A stretch of DNA of 21,814 bases from a virus. A model generated the notes under the pieces. It made no database searches. It saw nothing but the letters and a program-made list of their open reading frames with translations, and was not told where the DNA came from. This document shows positions 1 to 7,296 of this stretch, piece by piece. Every line of letters begins with the position of its first letter. Position 1 is the first letter of the stretch. The position numbers and the translations under genes were made by a program. The stretch is taken from positions 1 through 21,814 of the IMG/VR virus record IMGVR_UViG_3300025425_002733, one strand, 5' to 3'.

Positions 1-285
1 AAAACTACAGATAAATATATTTGTTATGCCCAAAATAATAGCCCTGAACAAATAGAGTTTTATGTAACAAAGCCCCATAATAAAGAAGCAGCTACTTATG
101 GTAATGGCACAATGATTTCATTTATGGTTGATTCAACTAAAGCAGTTGATAGCTTCCATGCTATTGCATTAGAAAATGGTGGCGTTAATGAAGGATTACC
201 AGGAATAAGAACTGATGGCAATTATTACGCTTATGTCCGTGATCCAGAAGGTAACAAAATTTGTGCTAGATATAATTCTAAATAA
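1..285 (+). CDS. VOC (glyoxalase/bleomycin-resistance fold) protein, 3' end
   Basis: Frame 1 is open from the first base to a TAA at 283-285, giving the last 94 residues of a protein whose start lies outside the window. The sequence contains QIEFYVTKP, a GNGTMISFMV strand, a predicted helix with AVDSFHAIALENGG, and the C-terminal strand YYAYVRDPEGNKIC, all typical of the C-terminal half of small VOC-superfamily proteins. In that family the E of DPEGN-type strands often contributes a metal ligand. The substrate cannot be inferred. It lies outside the 129-base repeat and is read as host chromosome. Confidence 0.75.
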   Translation, partial: KTTDKYICYAQNNSPEQIEFYVTKPHNKEAATYGNGTMISFMVDSTKAVDSFHAIALENGGVNEGLPGIRTDGNYYAYVRDPEGNKICARYNSK

Positions 286-339
286 ATGAAAAAACTTTTA
301 GGGATCGTGGTTCTGGGTTATAGGATTATCTGGGACAGA

Positions 340-361
340 CTAGACTATAACTAGACTATTT
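340..361. repeat. 11-bp tandem repeat next to attL
   Basis: CTAGACTATAA (340-350) is followed directly by CTAGACTATTT (351-361), in host DNA just outside the left attachment repeat. A related CTAG-centred tandem lies on the other side of the element at 21261-21284. The function is unknown. Confidence 0.5.
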
Positions 362-365
362 TCCA

Positions 366-494
366 AGTGAGAACAAAATGTTCTCTTGCTTAACTTGGGT
401 TCTCTTTCAAAAAGTTAATGTAATCAACAACTTCTTGAAACTTTTCATCAGGAATATCTTTATATGAGTTGCCAAACTTCTCTTTGACACAGAT
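366..494. other. attL, left copy of 129-bp attachment repeat
   Basis: Bases 366-494 are identical to 20980-21108. The match stops at AGTGAG on the left and CACAGAT on the right; beyond it the two sides differ, apart from a TTTCC shared just before the left edge. The copy carries the last 34 codons plus stop of the gene at 21004-21231 and a 7-3-7 dyad (GAGAACA-AAA-TGTTCTC, 369-385). The crossover must lie somewhere inside this identity block. Confidence 0.9.
390..494 (-). pseudogene. 3' fragment of the attachment-site host gene
   Basis: This is the 105-base leftover of the host gene split by integration, identical to 21004-21108. It encodes the C-terminal 34 residues (from ICVKEKFG to the stop). 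Upstream on this strand the frame runs into element DNA with no matching start, so it should not be translated. Its intact counterpart is at 21004-21231. Confidence 0.85.
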
Positions 495-517
495 TGTAAT
501 AGTAAAAACTACCTAGA

Positions 518-537
518 CTTCGTTACCCTTCGTTAAC
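518..537. repeat. Tandem CTTCGTTACC/CTTCGTTAAC near attL
   Basis: Two adjacent 10-base copies with one mismatch lie between attL and the integrase start. The position fits a binding site for integrase, excisionase or a regulator of int. No SD or clear sigma-70 promoter is visible in 495-599. Assignment to a protein is inference. Confidence 0.4.
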
Positions 538-599
538 CTAAAAGTCATTTGTTTATTTTGTCTTTTTAAAAAAGTTGTTGTAGTGATTGGGTATTACTA

Positions 600-2273
600 A
601 TGAAGAAACTTATAGACAAACCACCAACAATTCCGAGTAAGGGAACTGCCAACAAAAGAGATACTAACTTTTCTTTTGCAATATTACCTAAACAAAGAAA
701 GACTTTACAGTTCAATAATAAAGCCATTGATAATTATTTACCTACCTTTGGTAATCTACGACACAAAACTATTCCCTTCAATGTTCCTCTTAAGTCACAT
801 CTTAAGGGCCTAACACTTCAGATGTCTAAAGCAACTAAATCAAAATACTTTATATTAAGATACTGGTTTCAGAATAAATATAGACCCTACACACTAGGAA
901 CTTATGGACCTGGATTTGGTGTCAAAGAAGTTAGTGTTAAACTATTTGATATCCACGACAAACACACAAACGACAAAGGCCTATGGATAATAGACCCAAA
1001 GCTTACAAAGATTGATGAAGAAACTAAAATAACTAAATCACAGTTCAAAGATAGCCAGAAAAAAACAGTAAGAGAAACAATAGAACTGCTTTGTATAGCT
1101 GGATTTCCTAGGCAGAAAATGGGTGGTACTTTAACTGCTAAAACTATTGCTAATGTTGTTCGTGTTCTTATTGGTTATAGCTGGAGAACTGCTCACTTAA
1201 GATATAGAGATCACAATGATGGCTCTGGTTATGTTGAATTCAGAGTGAATAAAACATATTCAAGAAGAAATAAAAAAGCAAAAGTAGTTGATGGTTGGGG
1301 AGGATTGTTTAAGAAATTTCCACCAGGAGACCCTAAACATTTTCTATTAGAGAAATCCAAAACTAGAAATCCTAATGGTTACAGATCGTTATATGATGAT
1401 GACCAATTTGGTAAACTTCTTATGGAGGACTTTAATGTTGGAGCTATTAAAAGATTTGTTTCTGGGTTCGCAGGATATGGAACTAAAATTCAGATATTGT
1501 ATTCACTCAAAGTGTTGTGGACCTTTGCTAAAGACACTGGATTATTAGGTGATAAGCCTGGACAAAATCCTGTTCTTGAAGTTCCCAACAAAAAGCCTGT
1601 AATTACACAAAGAACTCCAGGGTCAGATAGCTCTTTTAAATTGCCAGAACTAGAAAAGATTTATAAGGCCAGCAGAGAACTTGAGGAACAATATCCTTTT
1701 CAAGTACAGTTAATTCAGATGGAAATGTTTACTGGGAGAAGAAAACCAGAGCTAATGAAAATCCAAGAACAATATATTGATTATGCAAATAGACAAATAC
1801 ACCTACCAGCTCATACTCATAAGATTAGACAAGTAGATCAATTCATAACAATTACAGAACCAGTGGCAATGATATTAGAGAACTTACAAAGATTAAAAAC
1901 AGACCCTAGATTTGAGAAGATTAAAGATGTCCCTTGGATATTCCCTGGATTTAGATGGCCCAAAAAGATGAGACATGACATGAATTTTATCAATACAGAG
2001 ATGACTAAAATGAAGACTGTTCATCACTGCTGGGAAGATATTAGAAAACTTGCTGGCATAAAAGGTACACAAAATATGTTTAGAAAAACATACTCAACGA
2101 TTGGTAAAGATGAAGCTGATCTATCTTCAGAACATATGATTAGATTAACTGGTCACTTAAATGAAGATACACTAGATAGATATTATTATAAATCTCACAA
2201 AGAAGTTATTCAAAAAGATGCCGATAAGGTAGCCACATTATTTGACTTTGCTAAACACAAAAGAACTGCATAA
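600..2273 (+). CDS. int: Tyrosine recombinase (integrase)
   Basis: This is a site-specific recombinase of the tyrosine family, 557 aa, long for the family because of a large N-terminal region that should bind arm sites. The catalytic domain occupies about residues 345-550. It has Arg381 in TGRRKPEL, Lys408 in HTHKIRQ, Arg495 in QNMFRKTYST, His519 in LTGHL and the nucleophile candidate Tyr528 nine residues later. Box II reads N-x-x-R rather than the usual H-x-x-R. The gene starts 105 bases inside attL and points into the element, the standard position for an integrase. The ATG has no good Shine-Dalgarno. The first codons contain a copy of the arm-type repeat found at the other end. Confidence 0.93.
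   Translation: MKKLIDKPPTIPSKGTANKRDTNFSFAILPKQRKTLQFNNKAIDNYLPTFGNLRHKTIPFNVPLKSHLKGLTLQMSKATKSKYFILRYWFQNKYRPYTLGTYGPGFGVKEVSVKLFDIHDKHTNDKGLWIIDPKLTKIDEETKITKSQFKDSQKKTVRETIELLCIAGFPRQKMGGTLTAKTIANVVRVLIGYSWRTAHLRYRDHNDGSGYVEFRVNKTYSRRNKKAKVVDGWGGLFKKFPPGDPKHFLLEKSKTRNPNGYRSLYDDDQFGKLLMEDFNVGAIKRFVSGFAGYGTKIQILYSLKVLWTFAKDTGLLGDKPGQNPVLEVPNKKPVITQRTPGSDSSFKLPELEKIYKASRELEEQYPFQVQLIQMEMFTGRRKPELMKIQEQYIDYANRQIHLPAHTHKIRQVDQFITITEPVAMILENLQRLKTDPRFEKIKDVPWIFPGFRWPKKMRHDMNFINTEMTKMKTVHHCWEDIRKLAGIKGTQNMFRKTYSTIGKDEADLSSEHMIRLTGHLNEDTLDRYYYKSHKEVIQKDADKVATLFDFAKHKRTA
616..641. repeat. Arm-type repeat inside the int coding region
   Basis: This stretch matches 20960-20985 at 24 of 26 positions, including AAACCACCAAC (618-628) and TTCCGAGT. 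The right-end copy runs directly into attR. In the circular form these would lie on opposite sides of the attachment core, as expected for integrase arm sites. Here the site overlaps codons 6-14 of int. Confidence 0.55.
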
Positions 2274-2276
2274 ATC

Positions 2277-2300
2277 CTAGATATCAAATAAACAATCTAG
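2277..2300. terminator. Weak dyad between convergent int and helicase genes
   Basis: CTAGAT (2277-2282) and ATCTAG (2295-2300) can pair around a 12-base loop in the 61-base gap between two converging genes. There is no U-tract and the stem is AT-rich, so terminator function is only suggested by position. Confidence 0.25.
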
Positions 2301-2334
2301 TCATTTAGCCTGCATTGAGAAACGGAGTAAATAA

Positions 2335-5085
2335 TTACTTTTTCTTGCCTAAAAAATCAGGCCAACCTTTCCATTGTTTGATATAATAAGTTTGTGGACT
2401 GGAAGGAATGGTGTTTGGTTTTTTTTTAAATTGGATTAAATTTAAAAAATCTACATATCTATTTAGTTTAAATTTTTTTATGATTTTTTTAGCTTCATTG
2501 AATTTAACAAATATATCTTTTTTGTATTGGTCGGCAATTCTTCCAGTTCCTAAAAAATCACCAAGTGATACCCAGTCTTTACCATAAACTCTTTTGCCAG
2601 GGTACTTGGGTAAACCATAAGGAAGTTTATTTTTTTTTCCAATTATTATGTATTCTGAAAGTGATTTACATTTTAATTTTTTTGCAATCTTCCTAGCATC
2701 AGTGTAATTTAGATATTCACTTGACACACCTCTATTAGTGCCCAAAAAATCAATCCAGTTTTTCCAACCCTTGTTTTTATATGATCTGTTTGGAATCGCA
2801 GGAATTAAATGCTTATTTTCATAAGATTTATAAAAACTATAATAATCAGCTGAAATTTTAATATTATGAGATCTAACTAATTTTTTAACTTCTTTATATG
2901 AGATGAATTTTTTATTTTTATTATGAACTCTTCCTGTTCCAAGAAAATTTCCCCAATCTACCCACTTATCTATATAAACTTGATTAGGATTATAAGGAAT
3001 ATCTTTTGGAATTTTGTTTTGAATTTTGAGTTTTCTGAAATCTTTTAAATAATATATTTTTTTTTGTTGAACATATTTTTTTGCGTCCTCATATTTTCTG
3101 AAGTTAACAACAGCAACCTTATCCCAAACCTTTAATTTAATAGCTTTATCAAATTCCTCTGCTTCAATTTTATAAAGACTATTTACTGAAGTTATTCCAT
3201 CAACTGGAGATCCACCTTTAGGTTTTTTACCTTCTGCTATTACTCTTAAATATTCAGTAATTCTTGTGTCTGTTGTTGCTAAAGCCCTAACGGTCAATGC
3301 AATATCATCAAACCCTTGTTCTTCAGCAGCTTCATTAAAATCAGCTCCATCTGGAATAAATATTGGAATTAGTATGTAACCAAATTTTTTTCCTTTAGAT
3401 AAACGAAGCGCACGTCCAGCAGCTTGAACAATATCAACCTTACTTCTCTTTGGATCAGTGAAAACTACACAATCAATTGCGGGTAAATCCACACCTTCTG
3501 TTAAACACCTAGCATTAGTCATTAACCCTTCACCTTCAGCAAAATTTCTCATTTGAATTGCTCTATCCGATGTTGGCATATCTCCTCGAACGTGGAAGGA
3601 TTTAAGCTTTCCATATGATGGAAAAATCTTTGTAATTAGATCTTGCTGTACTCTAAAGTTATCAGCTCTTCTTATTGATCTATGAAATGATATAGCGTTC
3701 TTAATTTTTAGTTTCTTAATTGCTTTTCTTAATGCAATAGCTGTTGCAAACTCTCTTGCTGTAATATCTTTTAATACCTTCTTAACCTCTAGGTATTTAT
3801 TAGATTCATATATTTCCTGTATCTCTGGTGTTGTTATTCCAAAAGTGATTATTTTATAGTCAGAAATAATAGGTGGCTTTGAATTAATTGCATCCTTAAA
3901 GCTTAACTCATACATTAAATCTCCATAATCTCTAGGATCATCCATTGACATAAACTCATCGCTATCCCCTCTAAATAATCTCTCTGTTGCAGTCATAAAG
4001 ATACGTTTTTTAATCTTCACATATTTTTGATGCAGTAGATGAGCCATCTCTTTAGTTTTAGATCCAACTGTCTTATGAGCTTCATCCATTATACCAAGGT
4101 CATACGTAAATCCTTTTGATCCCTTTGCTGTGGCTCTTCCAGATTGGTAAGTAGTGAAGACTACTTTTATCTTTGATGTCTTTTTCTTTAGAAATTGTTT
4201 AATTAAACTTGGATCCGTATCAACTTTAATACCAAGATCAGCAGTATCAGTTACATAGTCATCTTGTTCATCTTTTACGGTTCCATCACTACATACACAA
4301 AACCATTCAGGTTCAATTCCATTGATTAAAAACTCTCTAGTCCAAACTTTTAAAGTTTGTTGAAGTAGGGCTAAACTTGGAACGGCAACTAATATTGACT
4401 TAACTCCCATTTGTTTTGCTATCCAAAATGCAGTTAAACTTTTACCTGTTCCACAAGGCATAATAATTTTACCTCGTTCATTAGATTTAAAATGTTCAAT
4501 TGTTTTCTTAATAGCAACAACTTGATGAGGCCTAGGTTTTAAAATAGTTGGTTTATAAACTTTACCAACAGTTTTTGCTTTTATTTGAGTAAATAAATCC
4601 CCATCATCTAAAGCAAGCCAAGTTTCTAATGTTTCAAAACCAATACTCTTTAATAACTTTATCTTCTTTGGAGGTTTGTTAACTGTTGCACAAACAATTG
4701 CGTGAGTAATATTCTTACAATACGTAAAAGCTAAATTGTTAAAAGTAGATAAGTCTCCCTTAACAGTTAATGTTTCATTAGGGTCAGATCTATATTTGCA
4801 TTGAATGGCCCAGTATTCTTTATCAAAAGTTTCGGCTATTAAATCAATACCCTCATCCGTATTAGGTAAATTTAGTTTCTTTTTAATATTATTTGGTACT
4901 TCATTAAGTAAATAAACTTTTCTTAATTTAGATTTATAATGAGGAGCTGTCTCTAAATAGAGTTTGGTTAAATACTCAAAAATATCTCCTGCAAGTTTTG
5001 AACGTTTAGATTTAGTAAAGCCCTCTAAAGTCTTGTTTAAATCTTTCCAGGATTTAGAACTTTGAATAATCTTTTTAATATTCAT
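2335..5085 (-). CDS. Mrr-like nuclease + SF2 DEAH helicase with C-terminal DFLG repeats
   Basis: A 916-aa multidomain protein. Residues ~25-155 resemble an Mrr/PD-(D/E)XK restriction domain, with Asp81 in EGIDLIAE and Gln95-Cys-Lys97 in the QxK position. Residues ~180-600 are an SF2 helicase: Walker A CGTGKS (211-216), DEAH (334-337), FMTATER, TEGVDLPAIDCVVFTDP and motif VI QAAGRALR (554-561). The C-terminal ~240 residues hold about four ~60-aa repeats ending in W..W.DFLGtgr, a unit known from other helicases and phage-integrase-repeat proteins. Together this resembles a single-chain restriction or DNA-translocating defence enzyme. No methyltransferase is nearby, so how self DNA would be spared is unknown. 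It is the last gene of a leftward operon, 23 bases after the 123-aa gene. Confidence 0.85.
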   Translation of the reverse strand: MNIKKIIQSSKSWKDLNKTLEGFTKSKRSKLAGDIFEYLTKLYLETAPHYKSKLRKVYLLNEVPNNIKKKLNLPNTDEGIDLIAETFDKEYWAIQCKYRSDPNETLTVKGDLSTFNNLAFTYCKNITHAIVCATVNKPPKKIKLLKSIGFETLETWLALDDGDLFTQIKAKTVGKVYKPTILKPRPHQVVAIKKTIEHFKSNERGKIIMPCGTGKSLTAFWIAKQMGVKSILVAVPSLALLQQTLKVWTREFLINGIEPEWFCVCSDGTVKDEQDDYVTDTADLGIKVDTDPSLIKQFLKKKTSKIKVVFTTYQSGRATAKGSKGFTYDLGIMDEAHKTVGSKTKEMAHLLHQKYVKIKKRIFMTATERLFRGDSDEFMSMDDPRDYGDLMYELSFKDAINSKPPIISDYKIITFGITTPEIQEIYESNKYLEVKKVLKDITAREFATAIALRKAIKKLKIKNAISFHRSIRRADNFRVQQDLITKIFPSYGKLKSFHVRGDMPTSDRAIQMRNFAEGEGLMTNARCLTEGVDLPAIDCVVFTDPKRSKVDIVQAAGRALRLSKGKKFGYILIPIFIPDGADFNEAAEEQGFDDIALTVRALATTDTRITEYLRVIAEGKKPKGGSPVDGITSVNSLYKIEAEEFDKAIKLKVWDKVAVVNFRKYEDAKKYVQQKKIYYLKDFRKLKIQNKIPKDIPYNPNQVYIDKWVDWGNFLGTGRVHNKNKKFISYKEVKKLVRSHNIKISADYYSFYKSYENKHLIPAIPNRSYKNKGWKNWIDFLGTNRGVSSEYLNYTDARKIAKKLKCKSLSEYIIIGKKNKLPYGLPKYPGKRVYGKDWVSLGDFLGTGRIADQYKKDIFVKFNEAKKIIKKFKLNRYVDFLNLIQFKKKPNTIPSSPQTYYIKQWKGWPDFLGKKK

Positions 5086-5108
5086 AGTTTAATTTACCAT
5101 AATTTAAT

Positions 5109-5480
5109 TTAGAATTTAATACTTACTCCAAACAGTATATTTAACTCTTTAATTAATTTTTTAAACGTTTTTGGAAACTTTTCATATCCAGTTGAATATT
5201 TTGCTCTTCCATCTCTATTTCTTAATTTTACTTCCCAAGTATATCCATCGGTTATTGCCATTTCATCTTCATATCTTTTATTCCAATTCCAAACATTTAA
5301 TTCATCAATTCTTTTCCAAAAATACAATATTTTAGATTCATCTAATTTTACCTTTTTTATTTCACCAGGCATCTCTTCATCCATATTCATATAGTCTGAT
5401 TCTAGATAACCATTTATCAGCTCACATTTTGCAAAGGGTCCGTATGCACCAGCGTCAAAATAAATAACTTCTTTTTTCAT
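5109..5480 (-). CDS. Hypothetical 123-aa protein
   Basis: A cytoplasmic protein with no signal peptide or membrane segment. It has the pattern W-x-W-N-x-R-Y (residues ~63-69), then DGYTWEV, TGYEKFP and a C-terminal helix. The arrangement W..Y...DG..W......G...(F/Y)P is seen in a widespread group of small uncharacterised bacterial proteins, some encoded near toxins or defence genes. It lies one base after the lipoprotein stop and 23 bases before the helicase start, so it is surely co-transcribed with both. A modulator or immunity-type role for the helicase is a guess. Confidence 0.7.
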   Translation of the reverse strand: MKKEVIYFDAGAYGPFAKCELINGYLESDYMNMDEEMPGEIKKVKLDESKILYFWKRIDELNVWNWNKRYEDEMAITDGYTWEVKLRNRDGRAKYSTGYEKFPKTFKKLIKELNILFGVSIKF

Positions 5481-5481
5481 T

Positions 5482-5748
5482 TTAGTTTAACACACTGTGT
5501 CCCCTGTTAATTAGACATTTTCTGATCAACGATTCCTTTTTAGTATCCATTGTTGGACTTAAAGACCAATAAACAATATTCCCGACAAAAGTAGAGTTGT
5601 CTTTAGCTATTGTTTTACAATGTTGAATATCGTTTGTTATTTCTTTTGCTTGATCTGTATTAAAAGTTCCTGATTTTCCAGCAGTATCTATAACTGGCTT
5701 ATAACTACAGGCTTGTAACAGTAACATTATTATTATTATTTTTTTCAT
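5482..5748 (-). CDS. Small lipoprotein, glycine-zipper-family ends without the zipper
   Basis: An 88-aa precursor with a short hydrophobic signal and lipobox LQAC (Cys14), so it should be a lipid-anchored periplasmic or outer-membrane protein. The mature part begins CSYKPVID and ends IRKCLINRGHSVL, with DIQHC in the middle. These blocks match the two ends of the family of glycine-zipper lipoproteins, but the glycine-rich middle is absent. The same blocks occur in the rightward lipoproteins at 6465-6722 and 8550-8798. It has a good Shine-Dalgarno (AAGGAG, complement of 5755-5760 area) and is first in the leftward operon. Confidence 0.75.
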   Translation of the reverse strand: MKKIIIIMLLLQACSYKPVIDTAGKSGTFNTDQAKEITNDIQHCKTIAKDNSTFVGNIVYWSLSPTMDTKKESLIRKCLINRGHSVLN

Positions 5749-5821
5749 ATTTTCTCCTTTTCAATAAAATTACTAAATTTAGGGGATGAGTTTTAATGAA
5801 ATAAAAATTAGATTTTTCACT

Positions 5822-5859
5822 AAAAAAAACCCCTGGAAGAGAGAGATCGACCAAGGGTT
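5822..5859 (-). terminator. Rho-independent terminator-like hairpin, leftward
   Basis: Read leftward, AACCCTTGG (5859-5851) pairs with CCAGGGGTT (5836-5828) with one internal mismatch around a 14-base loop, and is followed by a run of T (complement of the A-run 5822-5829). No leftward gene lies upstream. It could block antisense transcription from the right operon or act as a leader terminator ahead of the leftward operon 74 bases further on. Confidence 0.5.
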
Positions 5860-5891
5860 AATTTCTTAAGATATGAATAATGAAGGTATAA

Positions 5892-6413
5892 ATGAGAATA
5901 ATTAATAGGTATAATGAAATAGAATTTATATTTTTCATTAAGCAAAATAAGGACTTTATGACTGTAGTAAGAGACTTTGGAACCATTGAACAAGCATTAG
6001 CTCATAGTTTAAAACATTTAAAAGAAGAAGAAGTTAAGGCGGCAACAGGAAAAAGCTTATCTCATTTTAGAAAATGTTCAGACCAATCCAATAAAGATAA
6101 TGTTCTCCATTTAGAAGATGCCGTCAAATTAGATATTATTCTCGATAGGATAAATGAAGGTACTCCATTATTAAATACCTTCCTTCACGTAATTGATAAA
6201 AAAAGAAGTGAAAGTAATAAAGAAAGTTCTATCTCACATAGCATTATGCAAATTGTTTCCCGAATTGGTAAATTGACTGATGTAACTGAAAAAGCTTTAG
6301 ACCCTGATAGCCCAGGTGGAACATCATTAAATACTCAAGAAAAAGATAAAATATACAAAGCATTAAAAGAAGTAGAAGCTAGAATTGCTTCGCTAAAAAA
6401 ATCTATTGATTAA
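5892..6413 (+). CDS. Putative phage CII-like DNA-binding regulator
   Basis: 173 aa from this ATG. Met23 (ATG at 5958, preceded by AAGGA) is an equally good and perhaps better start, giving 151 aa beginning MTVVRDFGTIEQAL. The region AHSLKHLKEEEVKAATGKSLSHFRKCSDQSN followed by LHLEDAVKLDIILDRINEGTPLLNTF resembles alphaproteobacterial phage regulators of the CII type: a helix-turn-helix, then a 'LSLEQAxxLDxxxxxxGxGTPFL'-like segment. The C-terminal part (~110-173) is helical and may form an oligomerising coil. It sits between the divergent operons, so it is a candidate switch for either or both. The assignment rests on motif resemblance only. Confidence 0.7.
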   Translation: MRIINRYNEIEFIFFIKQNKDFMTVVRDFGTIEQALAHSLKHLKEEEVKAATGKSLSHFRKCSDQSNKDNVLHLEDAVKLDIILDRINEGTPLLNTFLHVIDKKRSESNKESSISHSIMQIVSRIGKLTDVTEKALDPDSPGGTSLNTQEKDKIYKALKEVEARIASLKKSID

Positions 6414-6461
6414 CCCTCATTCCACCAACTGGACACCTTATTTGAATATTGGTAGGGTTAA
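6410..6461 (+). promoter_or_regulatory. Structured spacer that may mask the lipoprotein ribosome-binding site
   Basis: TTAACCCT (6410-6417) is fully complementary to AGGGTTAA (6454-6461), and directly inside it ACCAA (6424-6428) pairs with TTGGT (6449-6453), leaving a 6-base left bulge and a 20-base loop. The 3' arm contains the only SD-like bases (AGGG) for the ATG at 6465. The stem could attenuate translation of the cargo operon or mark the end of the upstream transcript. There is no U-tract. Confidence 0.45.
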
Positions 6462-6464
6462 GTT

Positions 6465-6722
6465 ATGAAGAATATATTTTTGATTATATCTATAAGTTTT
6501 TTAATTGTTGGTTGTGCTTATAAACCTTTAATCAATCCAGAAACCTCTAAAGATCCAGTTACTGGGGAAAGTATAGCAGGTAACTATTGGAAAGATTTGC
6601 ATGCATGCAGATATATTCATGAACAAAATACTGGTGTGGCAGTCAAGAAACTTGGCATATCTGACAAGAAGATATTTGTTAAAAAATGCATGGAAGATTA
6701 TGGTTATTCAATCTTGAGATAA
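6465..6722 (+). CDS. Small lipoprotein, copy 1 of duplicated pair
   Basis: An 85-aa precursor with a hydrophobic signal and lipobox IVGC (Cys17). The mature part begins CAYKPLINPETSKDP and has DLHACRY and a terminal KKCMEDYGYSIL block. These features place it with the leftward lipoprotein at 5482-5748 and, at its ends, with glycine-zipper lipoproteins, here without any glycine zipper. It is nearly identical in its first two thirds to 8550-8798. The next gene begins two bases after its stop, so it is the first gene of the UDG-like/nuclease operon. A surface role such as excluding other phages is possible but unproven. Confidence 0.8.
   Translation: MKNIFLIISISFLIVGCAYKPLINPETSKDPVTGESIAGNYWKDLHACRYIHEQNTGVAVKKLGISDKKIFVKKCMEDYGYSILR
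6507..6556. repeat. 50-bp exact direct repeat, copy 1
   Basis: Bases 6507-6556 are identical to 8592-8641 (period 2085). Both lie in the same codons of the two lipoprotein genes. The repeats flank exactly the two genes 6724-8553. Confidence 0.85.
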
Positions 6723-6723
6723 A

Positions 6724-7293
6724 ATGGACAAAATCCATTTTGAAAAAATAAAAAAGTTGTATGGAAATTATGCTAGTTGGGCTATTTGGGCCGAAGAAGG
6801 TGATAAGCCAAAAAGCAATATGGACAACTTAAGTATTTTTGAAGATAAAAATATTTTATCACAATTAAATCCTAATATTATTCTTGTGGGATTAAATATA
6901 TCTAAAAGAGATGAGCTTAATAAGCCTTTTGAAAATTTTCATGGCCCACTTGGGGGAGCATATAAAATTAGATATGCGTTTAAAAACTCTCCATATTGGG
7001 GAGGATATATGACAGATGTTATTAAAGATTTTGCAGAAAAAGCTTCTAATAAAATGATGAGTTATTTAAAAGAAAATAAAATATTTGAAAAAGAAAACAT
7101 AAATAGTTTTTTAAAAGAATTAGAAGATTTAGAATCTAATAATCCAACTATTATAGCATTTGGAAATGATGCTTATTCTGTTCTGATTAGAAATTTAAAA
7201 GATAGCTATAATATAAAAAAAGTTCCTCACTATTCGACATACATGAGCAAAGAAAATTATAGAAATGAAGTTCAAACTATTTTAAAATTTTAA
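6724..7293 (+). CDS. Uracil-DNA-glycosylase-superfamily-like protein
   Basis: A 189-aa cytoplasmic protein. Key segments in order: YGNYASWAIW (13-22), IILVGLNIS (52-60), NFHGP (71-75), IRYAF..SPYWGGYMTDVIKD (82-102), TIIAFGNDAY (142-151) and VPHYSTYMS (167-175). The G-L-N-x-S loop after a beta strand, the FGNDA segment and the late PHxS loop mirror the architecture of UDG/MUG-like glycosylases (GxNPG ... HPS). The family is divergent and catalytic activity cannot be read from sequence. It is followed after three bases by the PD-(D/E)XK gene, which suggests a two-step mechanism in which one protein recognises or excises a base and the other cuts. That pairing is an inference. Confidence 0.65.
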   Translation: MDKIHFEKIKKLYGNYASWAIWAEEGDKPKSNMDNLSIFEDKNILSQLNPNIILVGLNISKRDELNKPFENFHGPLGGAYKIRYAFKNSPYWGGYMTDVIKDFAEKASNKMMSYLKENKIFEKENINSFLKELEDLESNNPTIIAFGNDAYSVLIRNLKDSYNIKKVPHYSTYMSKENYRNEVQTILKF

Positions 7294-7296
7294 TTT

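Noticed and set aside
369-385. GAGAACA-AAA-TGTTCTC dyad in att as a Rho-independent terminator
   Set aside because: It lies just after the host gene's stop, but neither strand shows a U-tract after it. A recombinase-core or regulator site is equally possible, so it is described only as part of att.
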